From Vandiemenella viatica (taxonomy: Eukaryota > Arthropoda > Insecta > Orthoptera > Morabidae): a DNA stretch of 64,000 nt. Positions 1 to 11,196 of this stretch are shown here, in pieces. Position numbers and translations under genes: made by a program. Under the pieces are notes generated by a model. The model was not told where the DNA came from. It made no database searches and saw nothing but the letters and a program-made list of their open reading frames with translations. Numbering within the stretch: the first letter of the stretch is position 1; every line of letters begins with the position of its first letter. The stretch is taken from the NCBI GenBank assembly GCA_031002005.1, contig CM061918.1, positions 42,412,947 to 42,476,946 of the forward strand, read 5' to 3'.

Positions 1-1
1 C

Positions 2-1748
2 AAAATCATTTACACTATCAAAGAGACAAAGTGGAATCAGTGGATTAAAACTGTTGAAGACTTAGATTTCTCAGGAGACAGCCATAAGGCATGGAGACTT
101 CTGAAGCATCTAAACAATGATCCAACTAAGACCAATGTTCATTATAATATTACTGCCAACCAAATAGCACACCAGTTACTACTTAATGGGAAAGCTAATC
201 ACAAGTCCAAAATGCCCAAATTGCAAAAAGAAGGCCGAGAGGAGAATGACGACCTCACAACACCATTCAGCATGGAAGAATTAGATAAGGCTATAAGACA
301 TGGCAAACATGGAAAATCAGCAGGCCTGGATGACATTAGGACAGAACAAATTGAGCACTTTGATCTAATAACAAAGAAGTGGATCCTTCAGATCTTTAAC
401 AACTGTATGAGCAGATGTCAAATTCCAAAGATTTGGCAGAAGAGCTGAGTGATTGCCTTGCTTAAACCTGGCAAAGAAGGAAACAATCCAAAGAATTTTA
501 GATCCATTGCACTTTTATGTCACCTCTAAAAACTACTTGAAAGAATTATTTTAAGCCGGCTGTTGCCTATAGTTGATCCTTTGCTTATTCCTGGATTCCG
601 CCCAGGTAAAAGCTGCCTAGGACAACTCACGCAGTTTATAGAAGATGGATTTGAAGTTCGTAAGGTCACAGGAGTAGTATTTGTTGATTTGTCAGCAGCA
701 TACGACACCGTCAACCATCAGCTGCTGTTCAATTTCTACAACCTGACATGGAATTTCAGTCTTAGTAAGTTCATTGATACTCTCCTGCAGAATCGCAGAT
801 TCTTTGTTGACTTCCAAATACAGCATAGCCATTAGAGGTTACAGAAGAATTTTCTACCCCAAGGAAGTGTGCTAGCCCCAATATTGTTTAACATATACAC
901 CAATGATCAGCCTATATCTACTAGAACACTGTGACACTCCAAAATATCTAGGAGTGACCCTTGACAGATCACTTACATTCAGGAAACACTGCATGAATTC
1001 CAAGCTGAAAGTTTCCACTAGGAACAATCTCCTAAGAAAACTGGCTGGATCACAGTGGGGTAACCAACCTGAAACAATTCGAACTTCTGCCTTAGCACTA
1101 TGTTATTCGGCTGCAGAGTATGCCTGTCCTGTATGGTACAGCTCAACCCATGCCAAACAGGTAGACATTGTACTTAACGACACTTGCAGAATCATAACAG
1201 GCTGCTTAAAATCAACTCCAGTCGAATGCCCCCTCCCCCCCCTCCACCTCGCAGGGATAGCACCACCTTCTGTTCGAAGAGAAATAGCAGCAAAGAAGGA
1301 ATGAGGTCAGTGGACCATGAAAAATCTCATCCATTATATGGGCATATACGTCACAGACAAAGACTGAAGTCCAGAAAAAGTTTCCTAAGAAAGTCTCAGG
1401 AACTTACAATGACAACTGAGAAAGCCAGGTTACAACTATGGGAAGCTAAGGTCCCCCTTCCTCATAGCTGGGGAAGATTGTCAATCTTTAGCACCCGGCT
1501 ATGACAAGGGATGGTTGGTGTGGAAGTCACTGAATAGGCTTAGATCAGGGGTGGGCAGATGCAAAGTCAACTTTGCAAGATGGGGCTATGCTGAGATCAA
1601 TGATATAAAGTGTGACTGCGGAGAAGACCAGACTGTTCAGCACATGCTCCAGTGTACACTATGTCCAGCATCATACTCGGCAGCTGATCTGTATGAGGCC
1701 TCAGAAAATGCACTGGAAGTGGTCAAGTTCTGGTCCAGTACAATTTGA
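2..1748 (+). pseudogene. LINE copy 1: broken non-LTR reverse transcriptase, 3' half
   Basis: Remnant of a Jockey/CR1-group non-LTR retrotransposon; the clade is not settled. The frame is open from base 2, so the element starts left of the window. Reverse transcriptase blocks appear in order: KSAGLDDI (near 315), a stop near 448, GFRPGKS (near 596), VVFVDLSAAYDTVNH (near 676), LPQGSVLAPILFNIYT (near 858), KYLGVTLDRSLTF (near 940). The C-terminal part has LNRLRSGVGRCK and a CDCGEDQTVQHMLQC zinc-like motif (1612-1660), ending at TGA 1746-1748. Several frame breaks and stops make it a pseudogene. About 90 residues including the catalytic YxDD box are missing between 912 and 925; a second copy at 49.2-50.6 kb retains them. 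An A-rich tail follows at 1787-1820. Confidence 0.85.
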
Positions 1749-1820
1749 TGTTTGTGATTGTCTGACTGTATGTTTCTGACACGAAATAAAAAAATAAAAC
1801 AAATATATATAAAAAAAAAT

Positions 1821-3240
1821 TGTTCACAGAGTAGTAAGACTGCTTTATATTTTATGTGGAATGACATTGAGTAACAAAGCTACAGTAAATGTTATCCCTT
1901 TCTGTATATTTAATACTGACTCTGTGGATGTTGTTCTTATTTATGATATTATAGCTATGTACATTAGTGTTGAGACTGAGATGTTCTGAATTTTCTGCAA
2001 TAAGGGACAGCAGGGAGTATATCTTTTGTGTTGGAATTGTAAGTACACCTAGATTTCTAAACACATTTATGCTTGGAGTACATTGCATTATTCTGCAAAT
2101 AATCCATATTTTTTGTGACATGAATATCCTCTTGTGCCTGTGATGGATTTCCATTGTAGGAGATAGGTGATCAGAGAGTGAAAATGATATAATATATCAA
2201 GATCCTTGTTTCAATGTAAACTATTCTAGGTACTATCCGAATCAAAAAGTTGCACAAATATAATTTTTGAAAAAGTTGCTGGATGAGTCAGTACCAGTTA
2301 AATTGTTACCTATTTATACATCCAGGAATTTTCCATCATTCACCATATTATAGCTTTAATTTGTTTGTGATAAATTGGAGCAACTTAGTCTTATCTATGA
2401 TAAGCATTAGTTTTAGTTGCAATGGAGCAAGAAGAAATACGATGAGATGAAAATAATAGAGGAAGGAAAGATAAAGTAGACCCATCCTCAAAAATATTGA
2501 AGGAAGGAGGGATACAAGAATAAAAAACACTATATTTTTGGGCTAAGCTCTTACTAATGCAAATAGAAAAAATGTGACTAACATCGCAGAGCCACCCCTT
2601 CAACAGTGGTGACCAGCTGGTTTAGTTTATTCTTTCTTTCCAAACTAAGCATTAATTTATTTGAAATGAAACAGAAATTTGTCTTCTGTAGAGTATCGTT
2701 TACAACATTTATAAGAGTTTGCATTGCTTAGTCTTTTAATACCACAGTGTTATAATTTAGCATAGAGAATCAAATGATCAACACAATTAAAGGCCTTTGG
2801 CAGATGCCAGATTTACATAAAATTCACATTTTTGTGCTTTGTTTCTAATGTGTTATCTATAAAAGTCAGACTTTCAGACTATTTTTTATAAAATCAATCA
2901 GAGCTTTACTGAGGTATATTATGTGTATGTACAAACACCCTTCCTTATACATTGTTTTTCAAATATTTTTGAAACTGCTGATAGACGTAATATGAGTCAT
3001 AGTTATAAGTCTTTGAGCAATAATCCTTCTTATAAAGTGGTTAAGGACACAAATGGTACCTCTTATGAATTTCTTGCTTTGTGCTGTTGATATGAGTGGC
3101 TTAAGTAAGTTAACTTTGTTGTGTTTTTCAAATTATGTTATTAAAAAAAGAATTTATTAATCATGATTCATCAGACCAGAACATAATCAGAGTACTCAGT
3201 ACCCAACATTTTCAAGTCTGGTTGAGGTTGATATACTAAA
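1821..3240. other. AT-rich intergenic or intronic DNA, no gene seen
   Basis: Short open frames only, none with a recognisable domain. I see no transposon end, RNA gene or exon here. Confidence 0.5.
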
Positions 3241-3249
3241 AAAGTAATC

Positions 3250-3610
3250 TTAGTCAGCCATGAGAAATATGTGTATAAAGTTTCATCAAAATCGCTCCTG
3301 TCATTTCCAAAATGTAGCACTCCCACCATACTTTAAAGGGGGTGGCTTGTTGCTGATTTACCCCTACAGTATTTTTGGTCACACAATGAAAAATGTCTGT
3401 ATAAGTATCATGAAAATTACCCCAGCAATTTCTGAAATATAACAACAAGTTTTAGAAAGTTCAATAGGCATCCCTACACACCTTACAGATAGTTATTATT
3501 CTGAGGGACTGGTTGGAGAAGATTTAGTTAGCACCACTATAATTTTAAGATGGTGACAACGAATCAGATCGCAGAAATATTGTGCAATTGTAAGTCTAAT
3601 TACAACACAC
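3250..3610. repeat. Decayed repeat fragments with PLE-like piece at the end
   Basis: The 3260-3450 stretch has the 'agtttcatcaaaatcg' type motif that is common in old arthropod repeat tails. At 3570-3592 the run GAAATATTGTGCAATTG matches the segment just after the hammerhead-like core in the PLE-A arms (compare 6667-6705). I read it as an eroded fragment of that family. Confidence 0.4.
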
Positions 3611-4259
3611 CTTTAACTTGGCTAGTCACCCAAGAACAATATTTATATTGCCAACACTGAGAAAGATTGCTTTAATATATAATTCTCCTCTGCTCTACAA
3701 GAATAGGGTTGAGTTAGGCTGATTTATTCCTATAATATTTTTTATTAGCCAAATCAGAAACGTGTGTACCTACTTTTACCAAAATCAGCCCATCCATTCT
3801 CATCTGATGGTGGAACAGAAATACACTTGTTTAGTTTTGTATATACAGTATATATACTGCTGCTTGTGACTTTGTTTATATACACCAAAGAAGCTCTCAG
3901 TAGCTTCTTTTGTTTTGCCTGTAAAGTTTGATTATCAATTGACTAACATTTGGTATAAGTTATGTGCTGAACAAACAGTGTAAGTGTCCTCCCCCTCCCC
4001 TACATAGATTCCTTGTTAAGCATTCACTGCTGTATTTACAACAGATGTTATGTCCGACAACAAATTTGCTCATAACAGTTAACATAATCCTAAATATTCT
4101 CTGAGAATTAATTAATTAATTATTAATGAAACTAATTGGTCAACTTAACTACATTATGGCCATCTATTGGATTTAGAGACTGAATATATGATACTTATAT
4201 AAATAACCAATTAAGATGTTAGGATAACATTCCATTTCTTTGATCAGATATTAATTTTT

Positions 4260-4830
4260 GCTTTGTCTCCCATTAAGGTAGAGTGATAATATACATCCAA
4301 AATATTAGGCCAAACTCTAAGCTTTTAAATGTTGAAAACACTGTCAAAATCTGTTAAGCAATTTGTAAGTTATGCCTCACTATACATAAAAGAATTTGAT
4401 GTTCAGAAGACACTTTGATTTGATGCTCTGGTGCCTGGTGACATGTCATGATAGTACATACCTTTGATTTTAAATCGGAATCTAAGCTTTCAAACAGTGA
4501 CAAATATCTAGAACTGAACATTTACAAGCCAAAAGCTATCTATAATTCACCAAAAAATAATGATTTACTGACTAAATCTGTGACATATCTGTTTAATTAT
4601 TTTTTAAAGTTTACTGGATAATAGATAAAACTATCTGGGGTTCAGAACCTATTTTAATTTCCTCCTATGGTGCCACGTGGTATAGCATCATAATACATAT
4701 CTCTACCTATTGTTTTAAGTAAGATCCTAAGCTTTCAAACTGGAAAACAACATCAAAATCTGTTGAGAAGTTTTGGTGTGATGCCAGAGTAAACAGACAC
4801 AAACATAAAATGAGAAATTTAGTTTTACTG
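4260..4830 (+). repeat. Three degenerate ~200-bp units of one interspersed repeat
   Basis: Each unit contains a version of 'ctaagcttt(c)aaac', then about 10 nt, then 'catcaaaatctgtt' (4315-4360, 4480-4520, 4728-4775). A fourth unit lies at 7600-7760. The family is not recognised. The wording resembles the 3' ends of old arthropod LINE/Helitron-type repeats. No coding capacity. Confidence 0.55.
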
Positions 4831-4941
4831 AGTGCTGTGTAATTGAAATCACTACTTCATGTGGATGGAAGTAGTTCCACATGTATCATGATCAATTGCC
4901 ACCCATACCATACCAAATGTTCCCTCCCCTACAGTCTTGGC

Positions 4942-5040
4942 ATTCGGGTTAGTCGTATATGATTCAACCAACAATTTCTCATGTGTTATGGAATTCGGGT
5001 TAGTCGTATATGCTCCAACCAACAATTTCTCATGTGTTAT
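4942..5040 (+). repeat. Tandem duplication, period 51 bp, two copies
   Basis: The segment starting ATTCGGGTTAGTCGTATATG at 4942 recurs at 4993, with a one-word difference (gattcaacc versus gctccaacc). It sits inside the PLE-A coding remnant. Confidence 0.9.
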
Positions 5041-5800
5041 TCAAACAACATTTCACAAGCACTGATATCTTGCAACTACCCTCTGGCTTTGGTTCACAAG
5101 CAGCTTCCACGTGCCACATTACATCCTTCTCAGCCTATAAACCATCCTAACCCTCCCCCCCTTCCCCTTCAAATCAACCACAATCGAGTCCTGGTAACAC
5201 AATACTACTCAGGCCTCAAATCCATCAACAGAATTCTTTGGCAGGATTATGATTTCCTGAAAACCTACCCAGAAATGAGATATATTCTTCCCAAAATCCT
5301 CCATGATTCTCCCAGAACTTGTTGCAACAGGCCTTCTACCCTCATCCAACTCCTATTCCACATACATAGTCTTCCTTGACCCAACAGACAACCTCAAGGC
5401 TCCCATGCAATAGACTCGGCTGCAAGATGTGCAACATACACCATCGTGCCACCACTTTCACCAGCCCTGTCACTGGGAAAAACTTTCCAATCATAGGACA
5501 TGCCACCTGCAAAACCTCACATGTAATATACCAATTAAAGTGCAACCACTGCTTGGCTTCATACATATGCCTGACCACCAATCCATTAGCCTAAAGAATG
5601 AATGGCCACCGACAGACAGTATTCACAAGGAACCCAAAGCACCAAGTAGCTGTCCACGCTATCTCCCATGACATGATTAATTTCAGCTCTTTGTTCACAG
5701 TCTTTGCTATCAGTGTTTTGCCAAATAGCAGCAGTTCCTCTGAATTCACAAGATGGGAACTCACTTACCAGTACAAACTGGACACAAGATAACCACCTGG
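4981..5800 (+). pseudogene. PLE family A, copy 1: endonuclease-end ORF remnant
   Basis: Penelope-like retroelement coding remnant covering the C-terminal part of the polyprotein. Frames switch, so it is not functional. The cysteine-bearing stretch NRLGCKMCNIHH, followed by TGKNFPIIGHATCKTSHVIY (5480-5545) and CNHCLASYIC, is the linker leading into the GIY-YIG endonuclease domain of Penelope-like proteins, with the second half of the YIG motif decayed. The end is near SVLPNSSSSSEFTRWELTYQ, which recurs at 42.85-42.93 kb. The upstream part (GLKSINRILWQDYDF...) recurs on the minus strand near 34.6-34.8 kb, so all three are one family. A 3' untranslated part runs to about 6060. Confidence 0.75.
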
Positions 5801-6072
5801 TTTCAATTTAACATAATACCCAGTCATTATTATTGTTTACATTAATTTTTCCCATTTTCTCCTTGTCTCAATCCCAACTACCTAAACTGGATCACCACTA
5901 GCCAGAGGTGATGTTTAACTTCACAGATTTTTAGTTTAATTTGTTATTTTTATTTGTTTTTGCTTAATATTTATATTTTATCACATTATTTTGCTCTTTT
6001 CACCCACCAGACATCAGTTTTGATATTTAGCAATGCTCAAGTACTAGCTTTATAAATTACAAGTAAAAGGAA

Positions 6073-6190
6073 AATGACTCATCACTCACCAAAGTTGAAG
6101 GCAGCGACGGGTGAAGAACAGATAAGATGAACACAAGAATACACAATATTTCTGTTTTACACCTTATTCATGCTAAAGAAAATGAGTGAT
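6073..6190 (-). repeat. Inverted PLE-A terminal arm
   Basis: Read on the minus strand it contains TGAATAAGG, then GAAATATTGTGTATTC, and ends in CTTCAACTTTGGTGAGTGATG. The same order is found at about nine other places in the window. It lies in the opposite orientation to the PLE-A coding remnant just before it, as expected for the inverted terminal organisation known for Penelope. Confidence 0.65.
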
Positions 6191-6522
6191 GTGGTTTGGG
6201 AGGTGTGCACATGCCGTAGTTTCCTACATGACTGAGTGCATTATCAATATGGTGGGGGGACTGAGATGTTATGTATAAATATGTATATTGCAGATGGTGA
6301 TAGAAATAGTAATATACCAAAAGGGTACGGAATGTTGAAACAAAAACAAAAATTAGGCAAATAAATATTAACAGATAAATTTGGGGGGGGGGAGGGGGAA
6401 AGTTGTAACTAGATAAATGACAATAAAATAGGATAGGGAAAATAAACAGTTACCCGTCACTTACCACAGATGAAGGCAGGAGGGCGAGACACGTAAAAAC
6501 ACAGAAACACACGAATTGCACA

Positions 6523-6549
6523 ATATTTCGACCATAGTCTTACTCATGT
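6523..6549 (-). ncRNA. Hammerhead-like core, left arm of P1
   Basis: Minus-strand order: ATGAGTA (versus hammerhead CUGANGA), short stem GAC/GTC, GAAA, then seven bases. Core positions 3 and 8 are A and U here instead of C and G, still complementary. No stem I is evident, so self-cleavage is doubtful. Confidence 0.45.
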
Positions 6550-6666
6550 AGGAGGCGAGACATATGGCAGGGGGAAAGATGTGGTCACATTCCAACCCGC
6601 CACATGAATGATGTGGCGGGTTGGGATGTGACCACATCTTTCCCCCTGCCATATGTCTCGCCTCCT

Positions 6667-6693
6667 ACATGAGTAAGACTATGGTCGAAATAT
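6667..6693 (+). ncRNA. Hammerhead-like core, right arm of P1
   Basis: Mirror copy of the motif at 6523-6549 in the second arm of the palindrome: ATGAGTA, stem GAC/GTC around TATG, then GAAATATTGTG. Confidence 0.45.
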
Positions 6694-6959
6694 TGTGCAA
6701 TTCGTGTGTTTCTGTGTTTTTACGTGTCTCGCCCTCCTGCCTTCATCTGTGGTAAGTGACGGGTAACTGTTTATTTTCCCTATCCTATTTTATTGTCAGT
6801 GCCTCGCGGCAGTTTCTTTGTTTCCTTTATCTAACTAGATAAATGATTATGTATATCGCAGATGGCGATAGAAATAGTAATATACCAAAAGGGTATGGAA
6901 TGTTGAAACAAAAACAAAAATTAGACAAATAAATATTAACATATATATTTGAGGGGGGA

Positions 6960-7150
6960 GAGGGGGGTAGTTGTAACTAGATAAATGAGCTTTAAATCAC
7001 TACCTCTCTACCTGTGCTCTGTTTGAATTTACCCCCACCATGTTCCTAGCCAACAGTCACTCTGTGAGACAGTCTCCTACAATACCCACTCTCCACAATG
7101 TTCTCTTGTTGATAAATGGCAAAGACCCGAAAATTACTATAACATGTGTA
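6960..7150 (+). repeat. PLE-A 3' terminal segment
   Basis: Contains CCAACAGTCACTCTGTGAGA (7049-7068), then GTTGATAA, a weak GG/CC stem, and CCCGAAAATTACTATAA (about 7104-7140). The block at 43690-43790 matches it through the same landmarks, and so does the loop of palindrome P3 (22850-22925, minus strand). It is the end of the family A element whose coding remnant lies at 5 kb. In the hammerhead-like core, positions 3 and 8 are U and A. Confidence 0.6.
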
Positions 7151-8224
7151 TTTTCATCTGTTATTTGTGTTTCACACACAATCATCATCTAAGGATCATT
7201 TACGTATCCTGATTTGTAATTACTTTTTGCTACTTCGTGCCTATTATTTGATTCTTCCTGCAGTACTTGGTCTCACAGTAATGAATTTTCTTTGTTTTTA
7301 TTTTAGTAACAAAGAATAAATGAAATATTTAAATCAAATACTGTAATTTTATTACACTTTTTGGAGAGTGGTTGATGTAGTTACTTCATTAACATTTTCT
7401 GTGTATTCTAACATACTATATTTCAGAAAACTGAAGAAACAAAAACCTAAGTTATGAAGTAAAAAAATATAACACTAATAAAGTGCTGTTTTTATCTGTA
7501 TTTCAATGTTATCTTTGGTGGGTCTCTCCTAAAGGAGTGTCCATATGAGAAGCAATGAGATCACTGGTGGCTATCTGTTTGTGGTAAGAATGAATTATCA
7601 TTTCTTGCTCTGTTCCATGGTCACATAGAGTTATACTATATACTACAGATTTTGAACTAGACCATAAGCTTTCAAACTGTGAAAACCCCATTAAAATCGG
7701 AACGGTAGTTTTTCCATGATGCTTCCTCTAACTCTCAGATAGACACAGCTTGCTTATACATTTTAAATAGTACAGATAATCATGTTCCAAATGGAACAGT
7801 GCTAACTGCTCAACACATAGAAGCGTGAGTTTCTCTTGGTAACATAAAGGGCTTTCATTTTGTCTTAAAAATTTTGTTTGACATCACTGATTAAAACATA
7901 CTGCAGTTTAAATGACATGTACTCAGTTGTACAGAATAAACCATGTTACTGATAGTTTGCTGGCACCAGTTGAGGATCTGTGAATTTCCTGAGCCGGAGC
8001 AAAAGCTTGAAACTGCTGCTCCTCCAAACAAGAATTTGTCACCTGGGGCATTATAGACCAATTCTACAATTTTGCTACCGCCCCCCCCCCTCCCTATGGC
8101 TGCCACTCGGAGCAGTAGAATTAAAAAATAAAGGTTGCTGCCACAACAATTTGCCATTTGCTACCCCTTCAAACAGGATTTTGCTGGCAGCCACCTCGTG
8201 TGGGATGCCGCGTATTCAGGGATG
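7151..8224. other. No gene seen; one repeat unit at 7600-7760
   Basis: Contains the fourth copy of the repeat described at 4260-4830 (ATAAGCTTTCAAACTGTGAA at 7666, then catTAAAATCGGAACGGTAG). A C-run occurs near 8081-8093. Open frames are short and lack domains. Confidence 0.45.
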
Positions 8225-8640
8225 ATATGTTCGGTCTGCTGGCATGGTGGAACGCGCGGGAGGGTTTTCTTTCGCTGCTCCCGGTCGCTACGGCTTCCGC
8301 CTGCCCTGCGGGGTTAGGGTGGGGCCGGGGGCTTAGCGGAGGATTTCACAGTGAGGCTTCAGCTATACGGCCAGGTTTTGGAAGGGTCTTCGGCCTGGTT
8401 CGTGGCGGGCGCTAGCTCTGCGCGCTTCCCCGTGGGCACCCTATCAGAGGGTGGCGAAAGCGCCTTGCCTCACCGTCCCCGCTGTAATGGCGGGTGATTC
8501 GGAAGAGTCCAATTCCGTGGTGGGGGCGTAGTGAAGTAGTATGATAGCACGGTGTGGTCGGAGTGGCGGATGAGGGCTTCGGCTCAGGTGCTGCATTACA
8601 CTCCAACCCGGTCGGTGGACCAAACATCTGTACTTATGTC
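8225..8640. other. GC-rich island of unknown origin
   Basis: About 400 bp is strikingly GC-rich with many CpG (GGGGCCGGGGGCTTAGCGG, GGCGGGCGCTAGCTCTGCGC) inside AT-rich surroundings, with sharp edges near 8225 and 8640. Frames across it are open on both strands but match nothing I recognise. It could be the 5' untranslated region or promoter of a LINE, a CpG-island promoter, or a recent insertion. No flanking duplication was found. Confidence 0.5.
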
Positions 8641-9118
8641 CTCCTTAAGTTGCCACCTTAAAGGAACCTCCTAGATCCAGCGCTGGCTGGCACAAAGTTT
8701 TTTTAGTAGAATAATTGCTGCTATAGTGACTAATACCTAGAATTGCAAGTAAAGAAGTTAAAAACTGCACTTACCAAAAGAAAAAATTCTATTCATGCAT
8801 ATTGTTCATCATAAAATCTGAAAATAAATTGACAGCAATCATGTTTTAAATATTGTTTCTGCTTGCCCCTTGTCACGAGTGTTACTGAAGAAGTTTCACA
8901 TCTTTAATGATTTGAAAATGTATATGGAAAGAAATTAATGACAGCACAAAACTAGAAATGAAGGGAAATTGCTCAATCACAATAAAAAATAATAACAGCT
9001 TGTAAGACGTCTGTCCTTGGTTGATGGATATTAATTTTAAGTTATGGTTTGATTCTGATCTGCTCACTTCAAGTAGTTTAAGACATTTACTGAGTAAGAA
9101 TTAATTATAGTTCGAGTA
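8641..9118. other. AT-rich DNA, no feature seen
   Basis: No exon, repeat end or RNA gene recognised. Confidence 0.45.
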
Positions 9119-9712
9119 CCCGGTCGCCAGACAGTGAAACCAAAACCGTCCCCAGAAGTAATTAGGAGAATAATTAATAAAAGTCATTAAGCAACACCAA
9201 GAAGAGCAATTATGTTCATAGTAGCCAGTTTATTACGAAAAACACGTCAAGCACATGCGAACGGTTTGGCCACCATCAAATTTCAAAATATAGCTATCGA
9301 AACTTCTTATCCGAAAGATTGCAGAATTCTTGTGGTAAAAGGAAAATTACAGTTCGTATCTTCTTCCCGCTAAATCATACACCAACACAACTCGGCTTTC
9401 ACTGTTCATTTATACACTGTTCAAACACTCAATTTTATAACCACAGTTTCTTATTTAAGACATAAACTTCTTCTTACACACAGTTAAAGATAGGAAAACA
9501 CATTATACCGAACCTATATCGGCTAATGCCTACAATAAGTGAGCCGCGGTACATGATCCGCTGTCTGCGACAATCCGCGCGCAACCATTACTAGCGGGCG
9601 ACCGACTTTAGAAATTAATGTAGCTCTCCGCTCCAGAGATACTACTTTGAAGCGGCGGAAGGTAACTGTAATGTCACAAGCTTCTACTGTCAAATTTTGA
9701 ATGTATAACACA
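9119..9712 (-). mobile_element. Possible LTR with primer-binding site, minus strand
   Basis: Read on the minus strand, a segment beginning TGTTATACATTC (about 9709) carries AATAAA near 9230 and runs up to TGGCGACCGGGTACTCG (about 9119-9136). The latter starts with the TGG of a tRNA primer-binding site and shares TGGCGACCG with the site at 55161. The LTR end is not the usual CA, and no second LTR was found. A single LTR plus leader fragment is the best reading. Confidence 0.35.
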
Positions 9713-10052
9713 TTCTAATAAAAAAGAGCTATTCAAAAAGATTTCCATAAAAACAGATTAAAATCTGTTGACGCTGACATATATACCAATCAAATAAGTT
9801 ATGATCATAAAAAGCAGAGAGCTTTGAAGGTAAAATTAAAACGTAAGTTTTAATCACAAAAGAGATGAACAGGGGAAATCAGAATTGAAACTGATGTTTT
9901 TTGACAGACAGCAAAAGGTTAAAGGATATGAAAACTTGTAATTCCCAAATTATATCTTTAGTACATCCACTTAACACTGTCATTATGTACTAACAGCAGA
10001 GGCTATAATTTCTTTAATTATAATACTACATTATTAACTCAAAGAAGATTAC
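9713..10052. other. Intron of the PRDM9-like gene, no feature seen
   Basis: This is directly downstream, in gene orientation, of the last visible coding exon. No further exon or zinc-finger coding frame is seen here or further left. Confidence 0.5.
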
Positions 10053-10308
10053 CTGCAGGTCGACGTTGGAGGTGGAACTGTCTTTTGCTGATGCCCAGCT
10101 CTTTACCAAACTCATCACCATACCAGACAAGCAACTCTACATGCGGCAGTACAAAACCACTGGTACGGTAGTACATTTTTCGTTGATACTGGAAGGCAAC
10201 CAAGTTCTGCTCTCCCTCATGTCGTGCGCAGTTGACAAAACGCATCCAGTTTGAAACACTGCTGTCACTGGCATCCACATAACGAGATTTTCGATTGTTT
10301 ATCTTAAT
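10053..10308 (-). CDS. PRDM9: PRDM9-like gene: exon with second half of the PR/SET domain
   Basis: Exon of a PRDM7/9-type histone H3 lysine methyltransferase, a nuclear protein that in vertebrates marks meiotic recombination sites. The exon is bounded by TTCATTACAG on the 5' side and a GTAATC donor after CCTGCAG. It encodes [37 protein letters not shown] and [16 protein letters not shown], which follow the order of the SET core in this family. The Tyr of the WYGDE motif and the NWMRxVNCA block are present. The incoming phase is 0, matching the exon at 24958-25149; the exit is phase 1. The zinc-finger array expected downstream is outside the window. PRDM11 is the main alternative, but the upstream SSXRD-like exon favours PRDM9. 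Confidence 0.9.
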
Positions 10309-11090
10309 CTGTAATGAACATAAATTGCACATTAGCACACACTGAGTTTATTTCATTCAGTATATATCTAAGGTATGACATTTCTAACCTGAAAAAAAAA
10401 GTAATCACTGGTTTTCAGGGTTGTAACTGTGATAATATGTATTTTACGAGGGCCGTTCAGAAAGTAACCTCCGGTTGATTTAAAAAAATACACCAAGTTA
10501 AATAAAAATATTTTAATATATACATCTTACAACTACATCTTTGCACTATTTTTCTACATAGTCTCCATAGCGATTTAAGCACTTATCGTATCTCTTCACA
10601 AGCTTTGAAATTCCTTCTGCATAAAAATCACCCGCTTGTGCCTGGAGCCAGTCTGTGACCGCATCTTTGAGCTCTTCGTCGTCATCAAACCGCTGGGACC
10701 CGAGCCATTTCTTCATATGCATGAAGAGGTGATAATCGCTTGGCGCCAGATCTGGGCTGTAAGGTGGATGGTTGATAACGTCCCACTTGAAGGACTCAAG
10801 AAGGGCCGTTGTTCTGCGAGCAGAGTGAGGACGGGCGTTATCGTGCAAAAAAACGATACCGGAAGTCAGCATACCACGGCGTTTGTTCTGTATAGCCCGT
10901 CGTAAGTTTTTGAGTGTTTCACAGTACACGTCTTGATTAATGGTCATCCCACGTTCCATGAATTCAACCAACAACACCCATTTGGCATCCCAAAACACCG
11001 TTGCCATCAAGTGGGTGCAGACTTCCGCGGTCGTTGTCAATGTAATCTTGGTTGTCCGGGTTGAACCGCGTCAATTTGTTGAAACCTAAC

Positions 11091-11121
11091 GTTTCGGCCA
11101 TCATTTTATGGCCTTCTTCAG
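11091..11121 (-). ncRNA. Hammerhead-like core, left arm of P2
   Basis: On the minus strand: CTGAAGA, an excellent stem II (GGCCAT/ATGGCC closed by AAAATG), then GAAAC. This matches the CUGANGA...GAAA hammerhead consensus with C3-G8 intact. The seven bases after GAAA (CGTTAGG) and a following U agree with a minimal stem III. Stem I pairing is not apparent. Confidence 0.6.
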
Positions 11122-11162
11122 AGTACTGATACGGCTGGAACCGCTGCCGCCTATATATAGCT

Positions 11163-11196
11163 CCCGAAGAAGGCCATAAAATGATGGCCGAAACGT
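11163..11196 (+). ncRNA. Hammerhead-like core, right arm of P2
   Basis: Mirror copy in the second arm: CCGAAGA (one change from CUGANGA), stem II GGCCAT/ATGGCC, then GAAACGTTAGG. Confidence 0.5.

Larger units (their letters stand above)
6421..6831. mobile_element. Palindromic PLE-A-derived insertion P1 (411 bp)
   Basis: The inserted DNA is a near-perfect hairpin centred at about 6608, arms 6418-6606 and 6610-6798, with an unpaired right tail of about 33 nt (6799-6831). It is flanked by a 15-bp target duplication TAACTAGATAAATGA (6406-6420 and 6832-6846). Each arm holds the PLE-A terminal sequence: a hammerhead-like core, then GAAATATTGTGCAATTCG, then CTTCATCTGTGGTAAGTGAC. No coding capacity. 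Mobilisation by PLE machinery is an inference. Confidence 0.85.
6281..6990 (+). repeat. 140-bp direct duplication flanking a palindromic insertion
   Basis: Segment 6281-6420 is repeated at 6849-6990 with a few substitutions (both contain GATAGAAATAGTAATATACC and end AACTAGATAAATGA). The palindromic insertion sits exactly at the end of the first copy, so the duplication probably came first. Confidence 0.85.

Noticed and set aside
8412..8627. Protein-coding gene in the GC-rich island
   Set aside because: Open frames on both strands are expected at high GC. No domain, start context or splice structure supports any of them.
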